Shown: positions 44,133-54,053 of the stretch, piece after piece | Layout: every line of letters starts with the position of its first letter | How positions within the stretch are numbered: the stretch's first letter is position 1 | Assembly: GCF_002161805.1 (NCBI RefSeq) | Contig: NZ_NFIP01000001.1 | Span: 248,001-312,000, forward strand | Reading direction: 5' to 3' | From: Collinsella sp. An307 | GTDB taxonomy: Bacteria; Actinomycetota; Coriobacteriia; Coriobacteriales; Coriobacteriaceae | Length of the DNA: 64,000 nucleotides | Notes under the pieces: model-generated | Databases searched by the model: none | The model's input: the letters and a program-made list of their open reading frames with translations, nothing else | What the model was told of the DNA's origin: nothing | Made by a program: the position numbers and the translations under genes

Positions 44133-45320
44133 ATGCCTGCGGGACTTCTGCCAATCATATACCTTGCGTTCATCAGCCTTGGCTTGCCCGATTCCGCTAT
44201 CGGGTCCGCTTGGCCCACCATGGCGCCCGACCTTGGCGCGGGGGTGTCCTGGGTCGGTGCCGTCACCATGATCATCTCGGCGGGCACCATTGTGTCGAGT
44301 CTCATGTCGGTGCGCGTGGTCGATCGCTTCGGTACGGGCAAGGTGACTCTGGTGAGCGTACTTCTCACGGCGCTCGCACTCGTGGGCTTCTCAGTGTCCG
44401 ACGCGTTCTGGCAGCTCTGCCTCATTGCGATCCCCTATGGTCTTGGCGCGGGCGCGGTCGACGCGGCGCTCAATGCATACGTGGCGGTCCATTACGAATC
44501 GCAGCATATGAGCTGGCTCCATTGCATGTGGGGCGTGGGGGCAAGCGGCGGCCCTATGATCATGGCGCAGTGCATCTCGGGAGGGTCTTGGTCGCTCGGC
44601 TTCTTCGTGCTCGGCGGCATCCAGCTCGCCATCTGCGTGGTGCTCACGTTGTCGCTTCCGCTTTGGCGAGAGAAGAAGCTCCCCAAGCCCGCCGAGGAGG
44701 GGAGTGCCTCTCAGGGCGCGTCCACGCACATCTCCCGACGCGATCTCCTGCGCCGCGACGGCGTGCTCGCCGTCCTCATCTGCTTCTTCTGCTATTGCGC
44801 GCTCGAGGGCACGTGCGGCAACTGGGCGGCGACCTACTGCAATCTCGCCCGCGGCATCGACGCCGGCACGGCGGCAAGCTGGGCGTCGCTTTTCTACATC
44901 GGCATCACGGTGGGACGCTTGCTCAGCGGTTTTATCTCCCTCAAGGTATCCGACCACAACATGATCCGCTTAGGCCAGGCAATCGTTGCCCTCGGCGTGC
45001 TTGCCGTGCTGTTTCCGCTGGGCGATGCCATGGTGCTCGCCGGTCTTGTCCTAGTCGGTCTCGGTTGCGCGCCCATCTATCCCTCGATCATCCATGCCAC
45101 GCCGGCGCGCTTTGGCGATGACGTTGCGCTCGAGCTCACGGGCATGCAGATGGCCTTTGCCTACGTGGGGTCGCTCGCCATGTCGCCGCTCTTTGGCGTG
45201 ATAGCCGAGAATATCGCCATTGAGCTCTATCCGGTGTACCTCGCGGCGCTCCTCATTGTGATGGTCATCGCGGCCGAGAAGCTCAACGCCGTCATGCGCC
45301 GCCGGAATGCGGCGGTATAA
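44133..45320 (+). CDS. MFS transporter
   Basis: The 395-residue polytopic protein has twelve hydrophobic segments in two halves and the MFS motif A-like loop VRVVDRFGTGKV between segments 2 and 3. The opening LPIIYLAFISLGLPDSAIGSAWP resembles the FucP/sugar and drug-type MFS branch with no clear substrate. ATG 44133 follows GGAGGAG; the longer open frame upstream is noncoding. An acetyltransferase gene follows 12 bp later, so co-transcription is likely and a sugar-export or sugar-uptake role is possible. Confidence 0.88.
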   Translation: MPAGLLPIIYLAFISLGLPDSAIGSAWPTMAPDLGAGVSWVGAVTMIISAGTIVSSLMSVRVVDRFGTGKVTLVSVLLTALALVGFSVSDAFWQLCLIAIPYGLGAGAVDAALNAYVAVHYESQHMSWLHCMWGVGASGGPMIMAQCISGGSWSLGFFVLGGIQLAICVVLTLSLPLWREKKLPKPAEEGSASQGASTHISRRDLLRRDGVLAVLICFFCYCALEGTCGNWAATYCNLARGIDAGTAASWASLFYIGITVGRLLSGFISLKVSDHNMIRLGQAIVALGVLAVLFPLGDAMVLAGLVLVGLGCAPIYPSIIHATPARFGDDVALELTGMQMAFAYVGSLAMSPLFGVIAENIAIELYPVYLAALLIVMVIAAEKLNAVMRRRNAAV

Positions 45321-45331
45321 GGGGTGACGCG

Positions 45332-45916
45332 ATGATGACCGAGCGGGAGAAAATGGAGCGAGGGGATTGGTATGACCCTGGCGCGGATGCGGAGTTGCGT
45401 GCGGCGCGGCATCGGGCTTCCGACCTCTGCCATACGTTCAACCAGATGCTGCCGAGCGATCGCGCGGGGCACCTCGCTATTCTGCGCGAGCTCTTTGGGT
45501 ACGTGGGCGACCATGCAAACGTCCTGTCTCCGTTGCAGGTCGATTACGGATACAACGTTTCGCTGGGCGATCGGTCGTTTATAAACCACGGTGCCTACCT
45601 TATGGATTGCGCGCCCATCACCATTGGCAACGACGTGTTTATTGGGCCGAACCTCGGGGCGTACACCGCTCAGCACCCGCTTGTGGCCGCGGAGCGTAAC
45701 CTCGGCGTCGAGCGGGCGCTGCCCATTACCATCGAGGACGATTGCTGGCTTGGCGGCGATGTGAAGATCATGCCTGGAGTGACGATCGGGCGTGGGTGCG
45801 TCATCGGTGCCGGCAGCATCGTTACGCGTGACATCCCCGCGGGCATGCTCGCCGTCGGCAACCCGTGCCGGCCTGTTCGCAAGATTACCGAGGCGGACCG
45901 CGCGGGGCTTCTGTAG
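45332..45916 (+). CDS. Maltose/galactoside O-acetyltransferase family protein
   Basis: Left-handed beta-helix acetyl-CoA transferase of the LacA/Maa/NodL group. The 194-residue protein shows the N-terminal TEREKMERGDWYDPGADAEL, hexapeptide repeats, the catalytic His in YTAQHPL, and the C-terminal GDVKIMPGVTIGRGCVIGAGSIVTRDIP (quoted in part). Acceptor is probably a sugar such as maltose or a galactoside. AAGGGG precedes ATG 45332 (45335 is possible). It lies 12 bp behind the MFS gene and converges on the DUF1287 gene. Confidence 0.9.
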   Translation: MMTEREKMERGDWYDPGADAELRAARHRASDLCHTFNQMLPSDRAGHLAILRELFGYVGDHANVLSPLQVDYGYNVSLGDRSFINHGAYLMDCAPITIGNDVFIGPNLGAYTAQHPLVAAERNLGVERALPITIEDDCWLGGDVKIMPGVTIGRGCVIGAGSIVTRDIPAGMLAVGNPCRPVRKITEADRAGLL

Positions 45917-45922
45917 ACAGGA

Positions 45923-46609
45923 TCAGTTGGCGATGCACGCGTCGATGCGGTAGTGCCCAACAATATCGTTCGCCCGCCTTGCGAGGCCGTCGTCCTCATA
46001 AGCAAGCTGGAAGGGTCCCTCGTGATGGATGAGGTAGGGGATGCCGTCTGTATCGCGCCTGTTGGAGACGATGCCCACATGGTCGCTGAATACCGCGATG
46101 TCGCCGCCCTGCCATGCGGCAAGATCCTCGATATCGCAGGTAAGCGATACCGCATACCGCTCTAAGAACGTACGCTGGTTAACGACGCGCCTGAAGTCGA
46201 TGGCGGGGTCGGGTTCAGTGATGCCGTACGCCTGGGGGTTGCGTGCGATGTCGCGCGCCATAAGGGCTTTGAGGTCGTAGCCCGCCGCGAGAAGGGCTTG
46301 CGCCACGACGTCGGTGCAGACGCCGCAGCCGTCATCGGGGTGGCCCGCCGTGTAATAGGCGCTCCGGTAGCGGGGTCGCGTCTTTACGTAGGCGCGTGCA
46401 CCCTCGAGGATGTCGGTCTGGTCATCGATGCCGTCTCCGTCTGCGTCGGTTGAGGCGGTGTAGTGCGAAAAGGCTCCCTCGTACGCGTCATCGGGCCGCG
46501 CGGCAGACGTGATGCAGAGGTTGCCCGTGGTGACGAGTGCGACGGCTCCTCCAAGAAAGAGCGCGGCAACGAGGGCGCAGATAAAGGTTATAAGGCGTCG
46601 ACGATGCAT
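45923..46609 (-). CDS. DUF1287 family secreted or membrane-anchored protein
   Basis: The 228-residue protein has an N-terminal signal-anchor (about 6-30) and a DUF1287 domain with DGCGVCTDVVAQALLAAGYDL, DFRRVVNQRTFLERY and GGDIAVFSDHVGIVSN. The Cys-Thr-Asp and the HVGIVS His resemble an NlpC/P60-like Cys/His arrangement, so a cell-wall hydrolase role is plausible but not shown. TTGGAGA precedes the ATG. Single gene, facing the acetyltransferase. Confidence 0.82.
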   Translation of the reverse strand: MHRRRLITFICALVAALFLGGAVALVTTGNLCITSAARPDDAYEGAFSHYTASTDADGDGIDDQTDILEGARAYVKTRPRYRSAYYTAGHPDDGCGVCTDVVAQALLAAGYDLKALMARDIARNPQAYGITEPDPAIDFRRVVNQRTFLERYAVSLTCDIEDLAAWQGGDIAVFSDHVGIVSNRRDTDGIPYLIHHEGPFQLAYEDDGLARRANDIVGHYRIDACIAN

Positions 46610-46741
46610 GGGTCTCCAACGTGAACGGGCGGTATACTCGGCTTCTACCCATTCTCTTCAGCAGGGTGTTGGCGGCGGCGCCGTCACTCCTGCCTGTCTC
46701 CACACTTTGGGATTGTGAGGCAGCGGACGCGCAAAATCGCG

Positions 46742-46747
46742 TATACT
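46742..46747 (+). promoter_or_regulatory. -10 element of the tRNA pair
   Basis: TATACT lies 16 bp before tRNA-Pro. A good -35 was not seen at the usual spacing. Confidence 0.5.
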
Positions 46748-46762
46748 ATCGCTTCAGGACGT

Positions 46763-46839
46763 CGGGACGTGGCGCAGTTTGGTAGCGCGCCTGCTTTGGG
46801 AGCAGGATGTCGCAGGTTCGAATCCTGTCGTCCCGACCA
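46763..46839 (+). tRNA. tRNA-Pro (anticodon TGG)
   Basis: CGGGACG pairs with CGTCCCG in the acceptor stem, the anticodon stem is CCTGC/GCAGG with loop TTTGGGA, and GGTTCGAATCC forms the T arm. CCA is encoded at 46837-46839. Confidence 0.97.
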
Positions 46840-46844
46840 TATAC

Positions 46845-46918
46845 GCGGGCGTAGTTCATCGGTAGAACCTCAGCCTTCCAAGCTGATGAGGCGGGTTCGA
46901 CTCCCGTCGCCCGCTCCA
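46845..46918 (+). tRNA. tRNA-Gly (anticodon TCC)
   Basis: GCGGGCG pairs with CGCCCGC, the anticodon stem is TCAGC/GCTGA with loop CTTCCAA, and GGGTTCGACTCCC forms the T arm. CCA is encoded at 46916-46918. It lies 5 bp after tRNA-Pro. Confidence 0.97.
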
Positions 46919-46927
46919 GGCAGACAC

Positions 46928-46966
46928 GAGGTCGGAGCTCATAATTGCCCCGGCCTCTTTTCTCTT
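46928..46966 (+). terminator. Intrinsic terminator after the tRNA pair
   Basis: GAGGTCGG (46928-46935) pairs with CCGGCCTC (46950-46957, one T-G wobble), followed by TTTTCTCTT. Confidence 0.8.
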
Positions 46967-47127
46967 GCTGCCACTTTCTTTTCTCGCATGCGTTCATGAC
47001 CTGTAGAGCATTACTTATTACATTCTCCGACCGCTTGCCGACGGGCGGACGTCTTGCGCGGCGCCGTTCCCGTACCATGGATGCAGCTGCCGCATTGTAA
47101 GTAGTGGATGGAAGGAAGGGGAGATTC

Positions 47128-47844
47128 ATGAAGATTGTTCGCGCACTTGTACCGGCGCTGTGCCTGTCTGCAGCGCTTCTTGCGGGCTGCAGTCAGCAGG
47201 GCACGCCCGCCGGTTCTGCGCCGGCGCAAGGCTCCGCACCTGTCGCGTCGGAGGAGAAGACGCCCGAGCCCGTTATGTCTAACTGGACGGAGACCTCGTT
47301 CTACGAGCGCCCCGTGACGGATATCACCGCAGACCTCGAGTTGCTCGGCTTTGAGATGGAGGCTGACGAGAACTTCGTTGAGGAGGAGTCGGGTTACTCG
47401 TACTATATCGCCGGTTTTACGGGGACCCCTTCGGATATCCCTGTGCCCGATGTTGCGGACACCGTCTTTGTCCAGCTTACGGTTGAGTATGCTCAATTTG
47501 CCGAGGGGGCGGAAGAGCAGAACCTCTCCTCGCTTGTGGAGGGCACCACACCCACATCTTGCTACCTCGACTTCTACCATACAGATGCAGATCCGTCCGC
47601 ATACGAGGGGATCGCTCAGCAAGTAATCGACGCGCTTGGTTTGGAACCCATGACGAGCTCGAGCACAGAGCCCTCGCTATTTGATGAGACGAGGATGCTC
47701 GGTAACTACTCAGGTCCCACTACGTTCTTAGGTAACGAGACCGAGTACCTCATCATGATCGTGAAGCAAAGCAATGGCTCGCTTCCCGATCAGGAAAAGC
47801 CGCTTAGCGTGAGCGTTAATCTGTTCTCGACGTTTAGTGAGTAG
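47128..47844 (+). CDS. Putative lipoprotein of unknown function
   Basis: I do not recognise a family. The 238-residue precursor has a lipoprotein signal (VRALVPALCLSAALLAGC, lipobox LAGC, Cys at about residue 22) and a Ser/Ala/Pro linker. The mature acidic domain (about 55-238) opens FYERPVTDITADLELLGFEME and contains SSLVEGTTPTSCYLDFYHTD and ETEYLIMIVKQSNG. Met at 47128 is used because AAGGGGAG precedes it; the ATG at 47104 lies before that SD. Single gene after the tRNA terminator, convergent with the aldehyde dehydrogenase. Confidence 0.8.
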   Translation: MKIVRALVPALCLSAALLAGCSQQGTPAGSAPAQGSAPVASEEKTPEPVMSNWTETSFYERPVTDITADLELLGFEMEADENFVEEESGYSYYIAGFTGTPSDIPVPDVADTVFVQLTVEYAQFAEGAEEQNLSSLVEGTTPTSCYLDFYHTDADPSAYEGIAQQVIDALGLEPMTSSSTEPSLFDETRMLGNYSGPTTFLGNETEYLIMIVKQSNGSLPDQEKPLSVSVNLFSTFSE

Positions 47845-47856
47845 CTAGCTGTTTGT

Positions 47857-47900
47857 GAGGCTTGGGCGCCGCTGTCTCGTGACGGCGGCACCCAAGCCTC
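47857..47900. terminator. Long bidirectional-type hairpin between convergent genes
   Basis: GAGGCTTGGG (47857-47866) pairs with CCCAAGCCTC (47891-47900), and after one mismatch the stem continues for nine more pairs to a TCGT loop. TTGTC follows on the plus strand. It lies 12 bp after the lipoprotein stop and 24 bp from the aldehyde dehydrogenase stop. Confidence 0.75.
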
Positions 47901-47924
47901 TTGTCATATCTATCTGTGCGGGTC

Positions 47925-49295
47925 TTACCGCAAGAAGAGCCGGATGACCTTGTCCTTCCAGCCGGTGTAGGGCTGGTAGCGCATGGGCATATCGATCCAG
48001 TTGTACTTCTTCAAGATCGACTTCTCGTGACTGAAGGTGTTGAAGCTGTACTTGCCGTGGTAGCTCCCCATACCCGATGCTCCCACGCCGCCAAAGCCCA
48101 TCTCGCTCGTGGCGAGGTGAAGCACCGTGTCGTTGATGCAGCCGCCGCCAAAGGGTACGTGCGCGAGGAAGCGGTCCTCGAGCGCGCTGCTCTTGGTGAA
48201 GAGGTAGAGCGCGAGCGGCTTTGGGCGCTCCTTGATGAAGGCCTCGGCCTCCTCGATCGTCTTGTACGTGATGATGGGCATGATGGGGCCAAAGATCTCC
48301 TCGCCCATGACGGCGTCCTCGGCGGTGACGCCATCCATGACCGTAGGCTCGATCTGGAGCGTCTCGGCGTTGGAGCCGCCGCCCCAGATGACCTTGGCCG
48401 GGTCGATAAGGCCCAGCAGGCGGTCGAAATGCTTCTGGTTGACGATCTTGCCCCAGTTGGGATTCTCGAGCGGGTGCTCGCCGAGCATGCGCGCGATCTG
48501 CGTTTTCACCTCGGCCAAAAACGCATCATGCACGCGCTCGTCCACCAAGATGTAGTCGGGTGCCACGCAGGTCTGGCCGCAGTTGAGGTACTTGCCAAAG
48601 ACGGTGCGCGCCGCCGCGATCTTGAGGTTTGCGTCCGCGGCGATGATGCAGGGGCTTTTGCCACCGAGCTCGAGCGTGACGGGGGTGAGGTGCTCGGACG
48701 CCTTGCTCATGACAAGCTTGCCCACGGTAACGCCGCCGGTGAAGAAGATGTAGTCAAAGGTTTGGTCGAGAAGCTCCGTGTTCTCGGCACGGCCGCCCTC
48801 CACGACGGCGACGAGCTCGGGCGGAAGTGCCTCGGACACGATCTTGCGCATGATGGCCGAGGTTGCCGGCGAATAGGCGCTCGGCTTGAGCACGCACGTG
48901 TTGCCTGCGGCGAGCGCGCCTGCAAGAGGTTCCATCGTGAGCATGAACGGATAGTTCCACGGGCTCATAATGAGGACGCAGCCGTAAGGCTCGGCCACGG
49001 TAAAGCTCTTGGCGTGGAAGTTCGCGAGGCCGGTGTGCTTACGATGACGACGTGCCCAACGGCGCACGTGGTGAATCTGATAGCGGAGCTCGGCCAGGGT
49101 AAGGCCGACCTCGCACATGTAGCTCTCGGTCGCGGACTTGCCCAGATCGCTTTTGAGGGCGGCGTTGATGGCGTCGTCGTTCTCCACGATGGCGCGCTCG
49201 AGGGCACGAAGCGCCCGGATGCGCGCCTCTATAGGGATGGTGGCTCCGCTTGCGAAGTGGTCACGGCAGGCGTTGACGGTATCGACGATGGACAC
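47925..49295 (-). CDS. Aldehyde dehydrogenase (class 3 type)
   Basis: NAD(P)-dependent oxidation of aldehydes to acids, or the reverse in a pair with an ADH. The 456-residue protein shows SPWNYPFMLTMEPLAGALAAGN (quoted in part), FFTGGVTVGK, the catalytic Glu209 in LELGGKSP and the nucleophile Cys243 in CGQTCVAPDY. The C-terminus (MPMRYQPYTGWKDKVIRLFLR, in part) resembles the fatty-aldehyde/coniferyl-aldehyde branch with a membrane-leaning tail. GTG start with AGGAGA upstream. It begins 8 bp after the Fe-ADH gene, so the two form an operon. Confidence 0.92.
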   Translation of the reverse strand: MSIVDTVNACRDHFASGATIPIEARIRALRALERAIVENDDAINAALKSDLGKSATESYMCEVGLTLAELRYQIHHVRRWARRHRKHTGLANFHAKSFTVAEPYGCVLIMSPWNYPFMLTMEPLAGALAAGNTCVLKPSAYSPATSAIMRKIVSEALPPELVAVVEGGRAENTELLDQTFDYIFFTGGVTVGKLVMSKASEHLTPVTLELGGKSPCIIAADANLKIAAARTVFGKYLNCGQTCVAPDYILVDERVHDAFLAEVKTQIARMLGEHPLENPNWGKIVNQKHFDRLLGLIDPAKVIWGGGSNAETLQIEPTVMDGVTAEDAVMGEEIFGPIMPIITYKTIEEAEAFIKERPKPLALYLFTKSSALEDRFLAHVPFGGGCINDTVLHLATSEMGFGGVGASGMGSYHGKYSFNTFSHEKSILKKYNWIDMPMRYQPYTGWKDKVIRLFLR

Positions 49296-49303
49296 GGTGT
49301 CTC

Positions 49304-50680
49304 CTAGCGGTTATGTCGGATGGTGGTTCGGGCACGGCGTGCGGCGCGCCTGGCCCGGCGGCCGGCGGCGCGGACGGCACGCTTCATGCGGGCGACGATG
49401 CCGGGTGCTGCGGGCGCCGCTGCCGCCACCGTTTCGCCCACGGTTTCGTGCGTTCCCTCGGCATCGCCGTCGGCATCTGCGGGGTCCTGCACTACATGGT
49501 ACATGCGCTCGAGCTCGTGCGCGTCCATAAGGCGGGGGACGGGGTAGAGCGGGTTGCCCTCGGCGTCGGCGTGTGCAGCCATGGCGGGGATGTCCTCGTT
49601 GCGGATGCCGGGGAGCGTGGTGGGGATGCCCATCTGCTCGTTCATATCGCGCGTCCAAGTGATGAAGGTGCGGGCGGCCTCGGCGTCTTCTGCGTCCGCC
49701 GCGGCCACGCCCGAGCGGCGCGCGAGCTCGGCCAGGCGCTTCTCGCAAGCCTCGCCGTACTCATCGAGGAAATAGGGAAGCAGCACCGCGTTGGCAAGGC
49801 CGTGCGCGATGCCATACTGGCCGCCAAGCGAGTGCGCGACGGCGTGCACGTATCCCACGTAGCTCTTGGTGAAGGCGATGCCCGCGCAGTAGGCGGCATG
49901 GAGCATCTGCGCGCGTGCCTCGGCATCGCTGCCGTCGCGATAGGCGCGCAGGAGGTAGCTGCGGATGAGCGAGACGGCCTCGATGGCGCGCTCGCGGGTC
50001 TCGCGCGTGGTGGAGCGGCCGATATAAGCCTCGGTGGCGTGCACGAGCGCGTCCATGCCGGTCGTTGCCGTGATGTGCGCCGGGAGTCCGAGCGTGGTGC
50101 GGTAGTCGAGCACCGCGTAGTGCGGAATCAGGCAGAAGTCGTTGATGGGGTACTTGTAATGGGTCTTGTCATCGGTGATGACCGCGGCGAGCGTGGTCTC
50201 GGACCCCGTGCCCGCTGTGGTGGGTACGGCGATAAGCAAGGGAAGCGGACGCAGGACGCGCAGGATGCCGCGCATCTTGGTGACGGGCTTTTTGGGGCGG
50301 ACGATGCGCGCTCCCGTGACCTTGGCGCAGTCCATGGCCGACCCGCCGCCAAAGGCGATGATGGCGCCGCAGCCGTCTGCCAGATAGCGCTCGCGCGCCG
50401 CCTCTACGTTAGAGATGGTGGGGTTGGGCACGACCTCATCAAAGATGGTGTACGCCACGCCGCGCTCCGTGAGGTCCTGCTCAAGCTCGCGCGCAAGGCC
50501 GAGCTGCGTGATGTTGCGGTCGGTTACGATGAGCACGCGGGCGATCTTCTTGCGGACAAGAAGGTCCGCCGCCTCGCCGAAGGTTTTCAAAGGCTTGGGC
50601 TCCCGGTAGGGAAGGACGGGAAGCGCGATGCGAAATGCCGTTTGATAGATGCGGCACCAGAGCTTGCGAACGGGATGCAC
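49304..50680 (-). CDS. Iron-containing alcohol dehydrogenase with basic C-terminal tail
   Basis: The 458-residue group III ADH shows GGGSAMDCAKVTGA, PTTAGTGSETT, the metal ligands in GMDALVHATEAY and HSLGGQYGIAHGLANA, and MGIPTTLPGI. Residues 1-20 (VRKLWCRIYQTAFRIALPVL) form an amphipathic or weakly hydrophobic helix. After the normal ADH end (about 395) there is an acidic spacer and then a very basic tail (RMKRAVRAAGRRARRAARR), not usual for the family. GTG start with GGAGGA six bases upstream. It is followed by the aldehyde dehydrogenase. Substrate unknown. Confidence 0.9.
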   Translation of the reverse strand: MHPVRKLWCRIYQTAFRIALPVLPYREPKPLKTFGEAADLLVRKKIARVLIVTDRNITQLGLARELEQDLTERGVAYTIFDEVVPNPTISNVEAARERYLADGCGAIIAFGGGSAMDCAKVTGARIVRPKKPVTKMRGILRVLRPLPLLIAVPTTAGTGSETTLAAVITDDKTHYKYPINDFCLIPHYAVLDYRTTLGLPAHITATTGMDALVHATEAYIGRSTTRETRERAIEAVSLIRSYLLRAYRDGSDAEARAQMLHAAYCAGIAFTKSYVGYVHAVAHSLGGQYGIAHGLANAVLLPYFLDEYGEACEKRLAELARRSGVAAADAEDAEAARTFITWTRDMNEQMGIPTTLPGIRNEDIPAMAAHADAEGNPLYPVPRLMDAHELERMYHVVQDPADADGDAEGTHETVGETVAAAAPAAPGIVARMKRAVRAAGRRARRAARRARTTIRHNR

Positions 50681-52373
<1,693 letters not shown>

Positions 52374-52426
52374 TCCGCGCCTCGGTTATCCAGCGATTGA
52401 TATCCGGGTGATGCTCGGAATGTGGG

Positions 52427-52450
52427 GAGGGGCCGCAAGGCCCCTCTTTT
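52427..52450 (+). terminator. Intrinsic terminator after gdhA
   Basis: GAGGGGCC and GGCCCCTC with a GCAA tetraloop are followed by TTTT. Confidence 0.92.
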
Positions 52451-52502
52451 GCACTCGACCCGGGAGTTGGCATAGCCATAATGGGCAGGCTTTCTTGATA
52501 TT

Positions 52503-52680
52503 AAGAACCCCCTCTTGCGCAAAAATCCGTTTGCTGACCTCTGCTAAGCTGGCGTTTCTCTATGAAGGTCGAAGCGGGAACGGTAGCCGCCGTCGTTTTC
52601 CCAGTTGGTGTATTTACTCAGTATCAGCTTGCGACGCAATTGAGGTCAGCAAACGGATTTTTGCGCAGCAGGGGGTTCTT
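52503..52680. mobile_element. MITE-like element with 38-bp terminal inverted repeats
   Basis: The arms 52503-52540 and 52643-52680 match at 36 of 38 positions (mismatches at arm positions 12 and 13). The ends begin AAGAACCCCC, and 102 bp lie between the arms. TTAA occurs at both outer edges (52501-52504 and 52681-52684), which could be a target duplication although the spacing is not exact. There is no ORF inside. The right edge touches the stop codon of the minus-strand DUF559-like gene. This is far larger than a terminator; a non-autonomous element is the best reading. Confidence 0.6.
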
Positions 52681-53739
52681 TTAACAGGGTCTGAGGCCAA
52701 GCGCGCAGCGCAATCCATTCAAGAGAGCAATCTGTTTTACGCGATAGCCCTTCGTTCTGTTGTTGTAGCGGCCTCCCGCCCTGCGGTGAACCATCTTTGC
52801 AATGACCTCCATTGCCTCTATGTTGCGAAGCTGCTGGTCATTGAGGGGAAAGGTCTTGATACCCATGGCGCTGAGCCCCATGTCGCGCTTCTCATCGTGT
52901 TGACGCCTCGTGGTTGCGTCATGGAACGACCCGTTGTATTCAAGTGTCGATAGGGCAGGGAAGATGTAAGCGTCGCACACCGCTTTTCGCATACCGGATA
53001 CTTTCGTGGCCTCTTCGTTGAATTCAATGGTGTGGTTGAGCAGCATCTTAGATAAGCCGAACCCCCCGGCGCCGCGCGGGGCGTGAAAGACTGCCGCCAT
53101 GATAGCCTCCATAGGAGAGCGTGCTCCGTCAAGTGCGATTGCATTTGCGCGCGCAGCGATGCCCATCCCGTTGATGCCGTGCACGCTCTTTAGCAGGGCT
53201 TCCATGTCGTAGCCGGTAAGTACGGGGTCCCCTTCGTAGTAGGACAGAGACGGCTCGTCCTCATCCGGGCGAATCGGTGTCGCCGTTGCCGCGACGGGCG
53301 CATGGTCTTCTGGAAGGGAAAACGAGCCGCGGAGCTCCATGAGCAGAGCAATGGTCTGATACAGGTCGTGGGACTGAGCATACTGGATGGCTGCAAGCGC
53401 CGGGCATACCGAATAGACGCCTGGAGCAACCTCCATGACCGATCCTGGTGGCAGGTCGGCGCTTATCACGTGTAAGGAAAGCTCCTCGGTGTGCGGTCGC
53501 AGGTTATCGCCGCTGACAAGGGCCTCGATGGCGTCGTCTCCGTCGGTGAAACCCTCGCGAAGGAGGAGCGAGCGGTCCAAGCCATCTCCATGGGTGGTTC
53601 GAGAGCCCAGAACCTTTGCCTGCTCATCCTCATCGAGCGCGCGCCACGGCAGCCTGCCATAGCGGCGGCGGGCACTGCGGATGCCACGGAGGGCGGAGGC
53701 GTGGGATACCACTATGACAGGGGCGGGTACAGTCTTCAT
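52681..53739 (-). CDS. DUF559-like nuclease-fold protein
   Basis: I do not recognise a named gene. The 352-residue protein has an N-terminal half with VIVVSHASALRGIRSARRRYG and APGVYSVCPALAAIQYAQSHDL, resembling AbiEi/transcription-regulator-type modules. Its C-terminal 110 residues have the PD-(D/E)XK look of DUF559/Vsr-like proteins: LEYNGSFHD, then HDEKRDMGLSAMGIKTFPL. A DNA-repair, defence or regulatory role is possible. ATG 53739 is chosen; no SD is seen, and TTGCAG-17 bp-TACCTT ends six bases before it, which would make it leaderless. GTG 53769 is an alternative. The stop touches an inverted-repeat element. Confidence 0.7.
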   Translation of the reverse strand: MKTVPAPVIVVSHASALRGIRSARRRYGRLPWRALDEDEQAKVLGSRTTHGDGLDRSLLLREGFTDGDDAIEALVSGDNLRPHTEELSLHVISADLPPGSVMEVAPGVYSVCPALAAIQYAQSHDLYQTIALLMELRGSFSLPEDHAPVAATATPIRPDEDEPSLSYYEGDPVLTGYDMEALLKSVHGINGMGIAARANAIALDGARSPMEAIMAAVFHAPRGAGGFGLSKMLLNHTIEFNEEATKVSGMRKAVCDAYIFPALSTLEYNGSFHDATTRRQHDEKRDMGLSAMGIKTFPLNDQQLRNIEAMEVIAKMVHRRAGGRYNNRTKGYRVKQIALLNGLRCALGLRPC

Positions 53740-54016
53740 GGGCAGAAGGTAGCGCTTGAAATGCCGCACTGCAAGGCTTTGTCAGCATTTGACGAGGATT
53801 GCCGTTCGCGTTCGGTAAACGGTCATCTAGCTGGTCAGATATTGGTTTGTGCGGTTAGATTCCTGTCAGGTTCTTGCCAGTTGTGTCGGAGGGTCGGGCG
53901 AAGGCGGACAGCGGCTTCTCGTGCGCCCAGGCAGATGGGAAGGCGCGATTTTTCTAGTTTTCCGACCCTGATGCTAGGGGTTTGGGGATCGGCGTCAGCC
54001 GCGTACACGGCTCCCT

Positions 54017-54022
54017 TATAAT
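54017..54022 (+). promoter_or_regulatory. -10 TATAAT of the small membrane protein gene
   Basis: A perfect TATAAT lies 31 bp before ATG 54054. No clear -35 is found. Confidence 0.5.
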
Positions 54023-54053
54023 GAGCGCGTGTCATACCGAGCGGGGAGGAGCC

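Noticed and set aside
46763-46918. tRNA pair as an integration site
   Set aside because: No duplicate of the tRNA 3' ends and no integrase is seen downstream; both tRNAs are intact with encoded CCA.
47901-49307. A 468-codon plus-strand frame opposite the aldehyde dehydrogenase
   Set aside because: Antisense shadow of a clear ALDH gene with an SD and catalytic residues.
52408-52953. A 181-codon plus-strand frame over the inverted-repeat element
   Set aside because: It runs through the gdhA end region, both arms and part of the DUF559-like gene; no SD and no family likeness.
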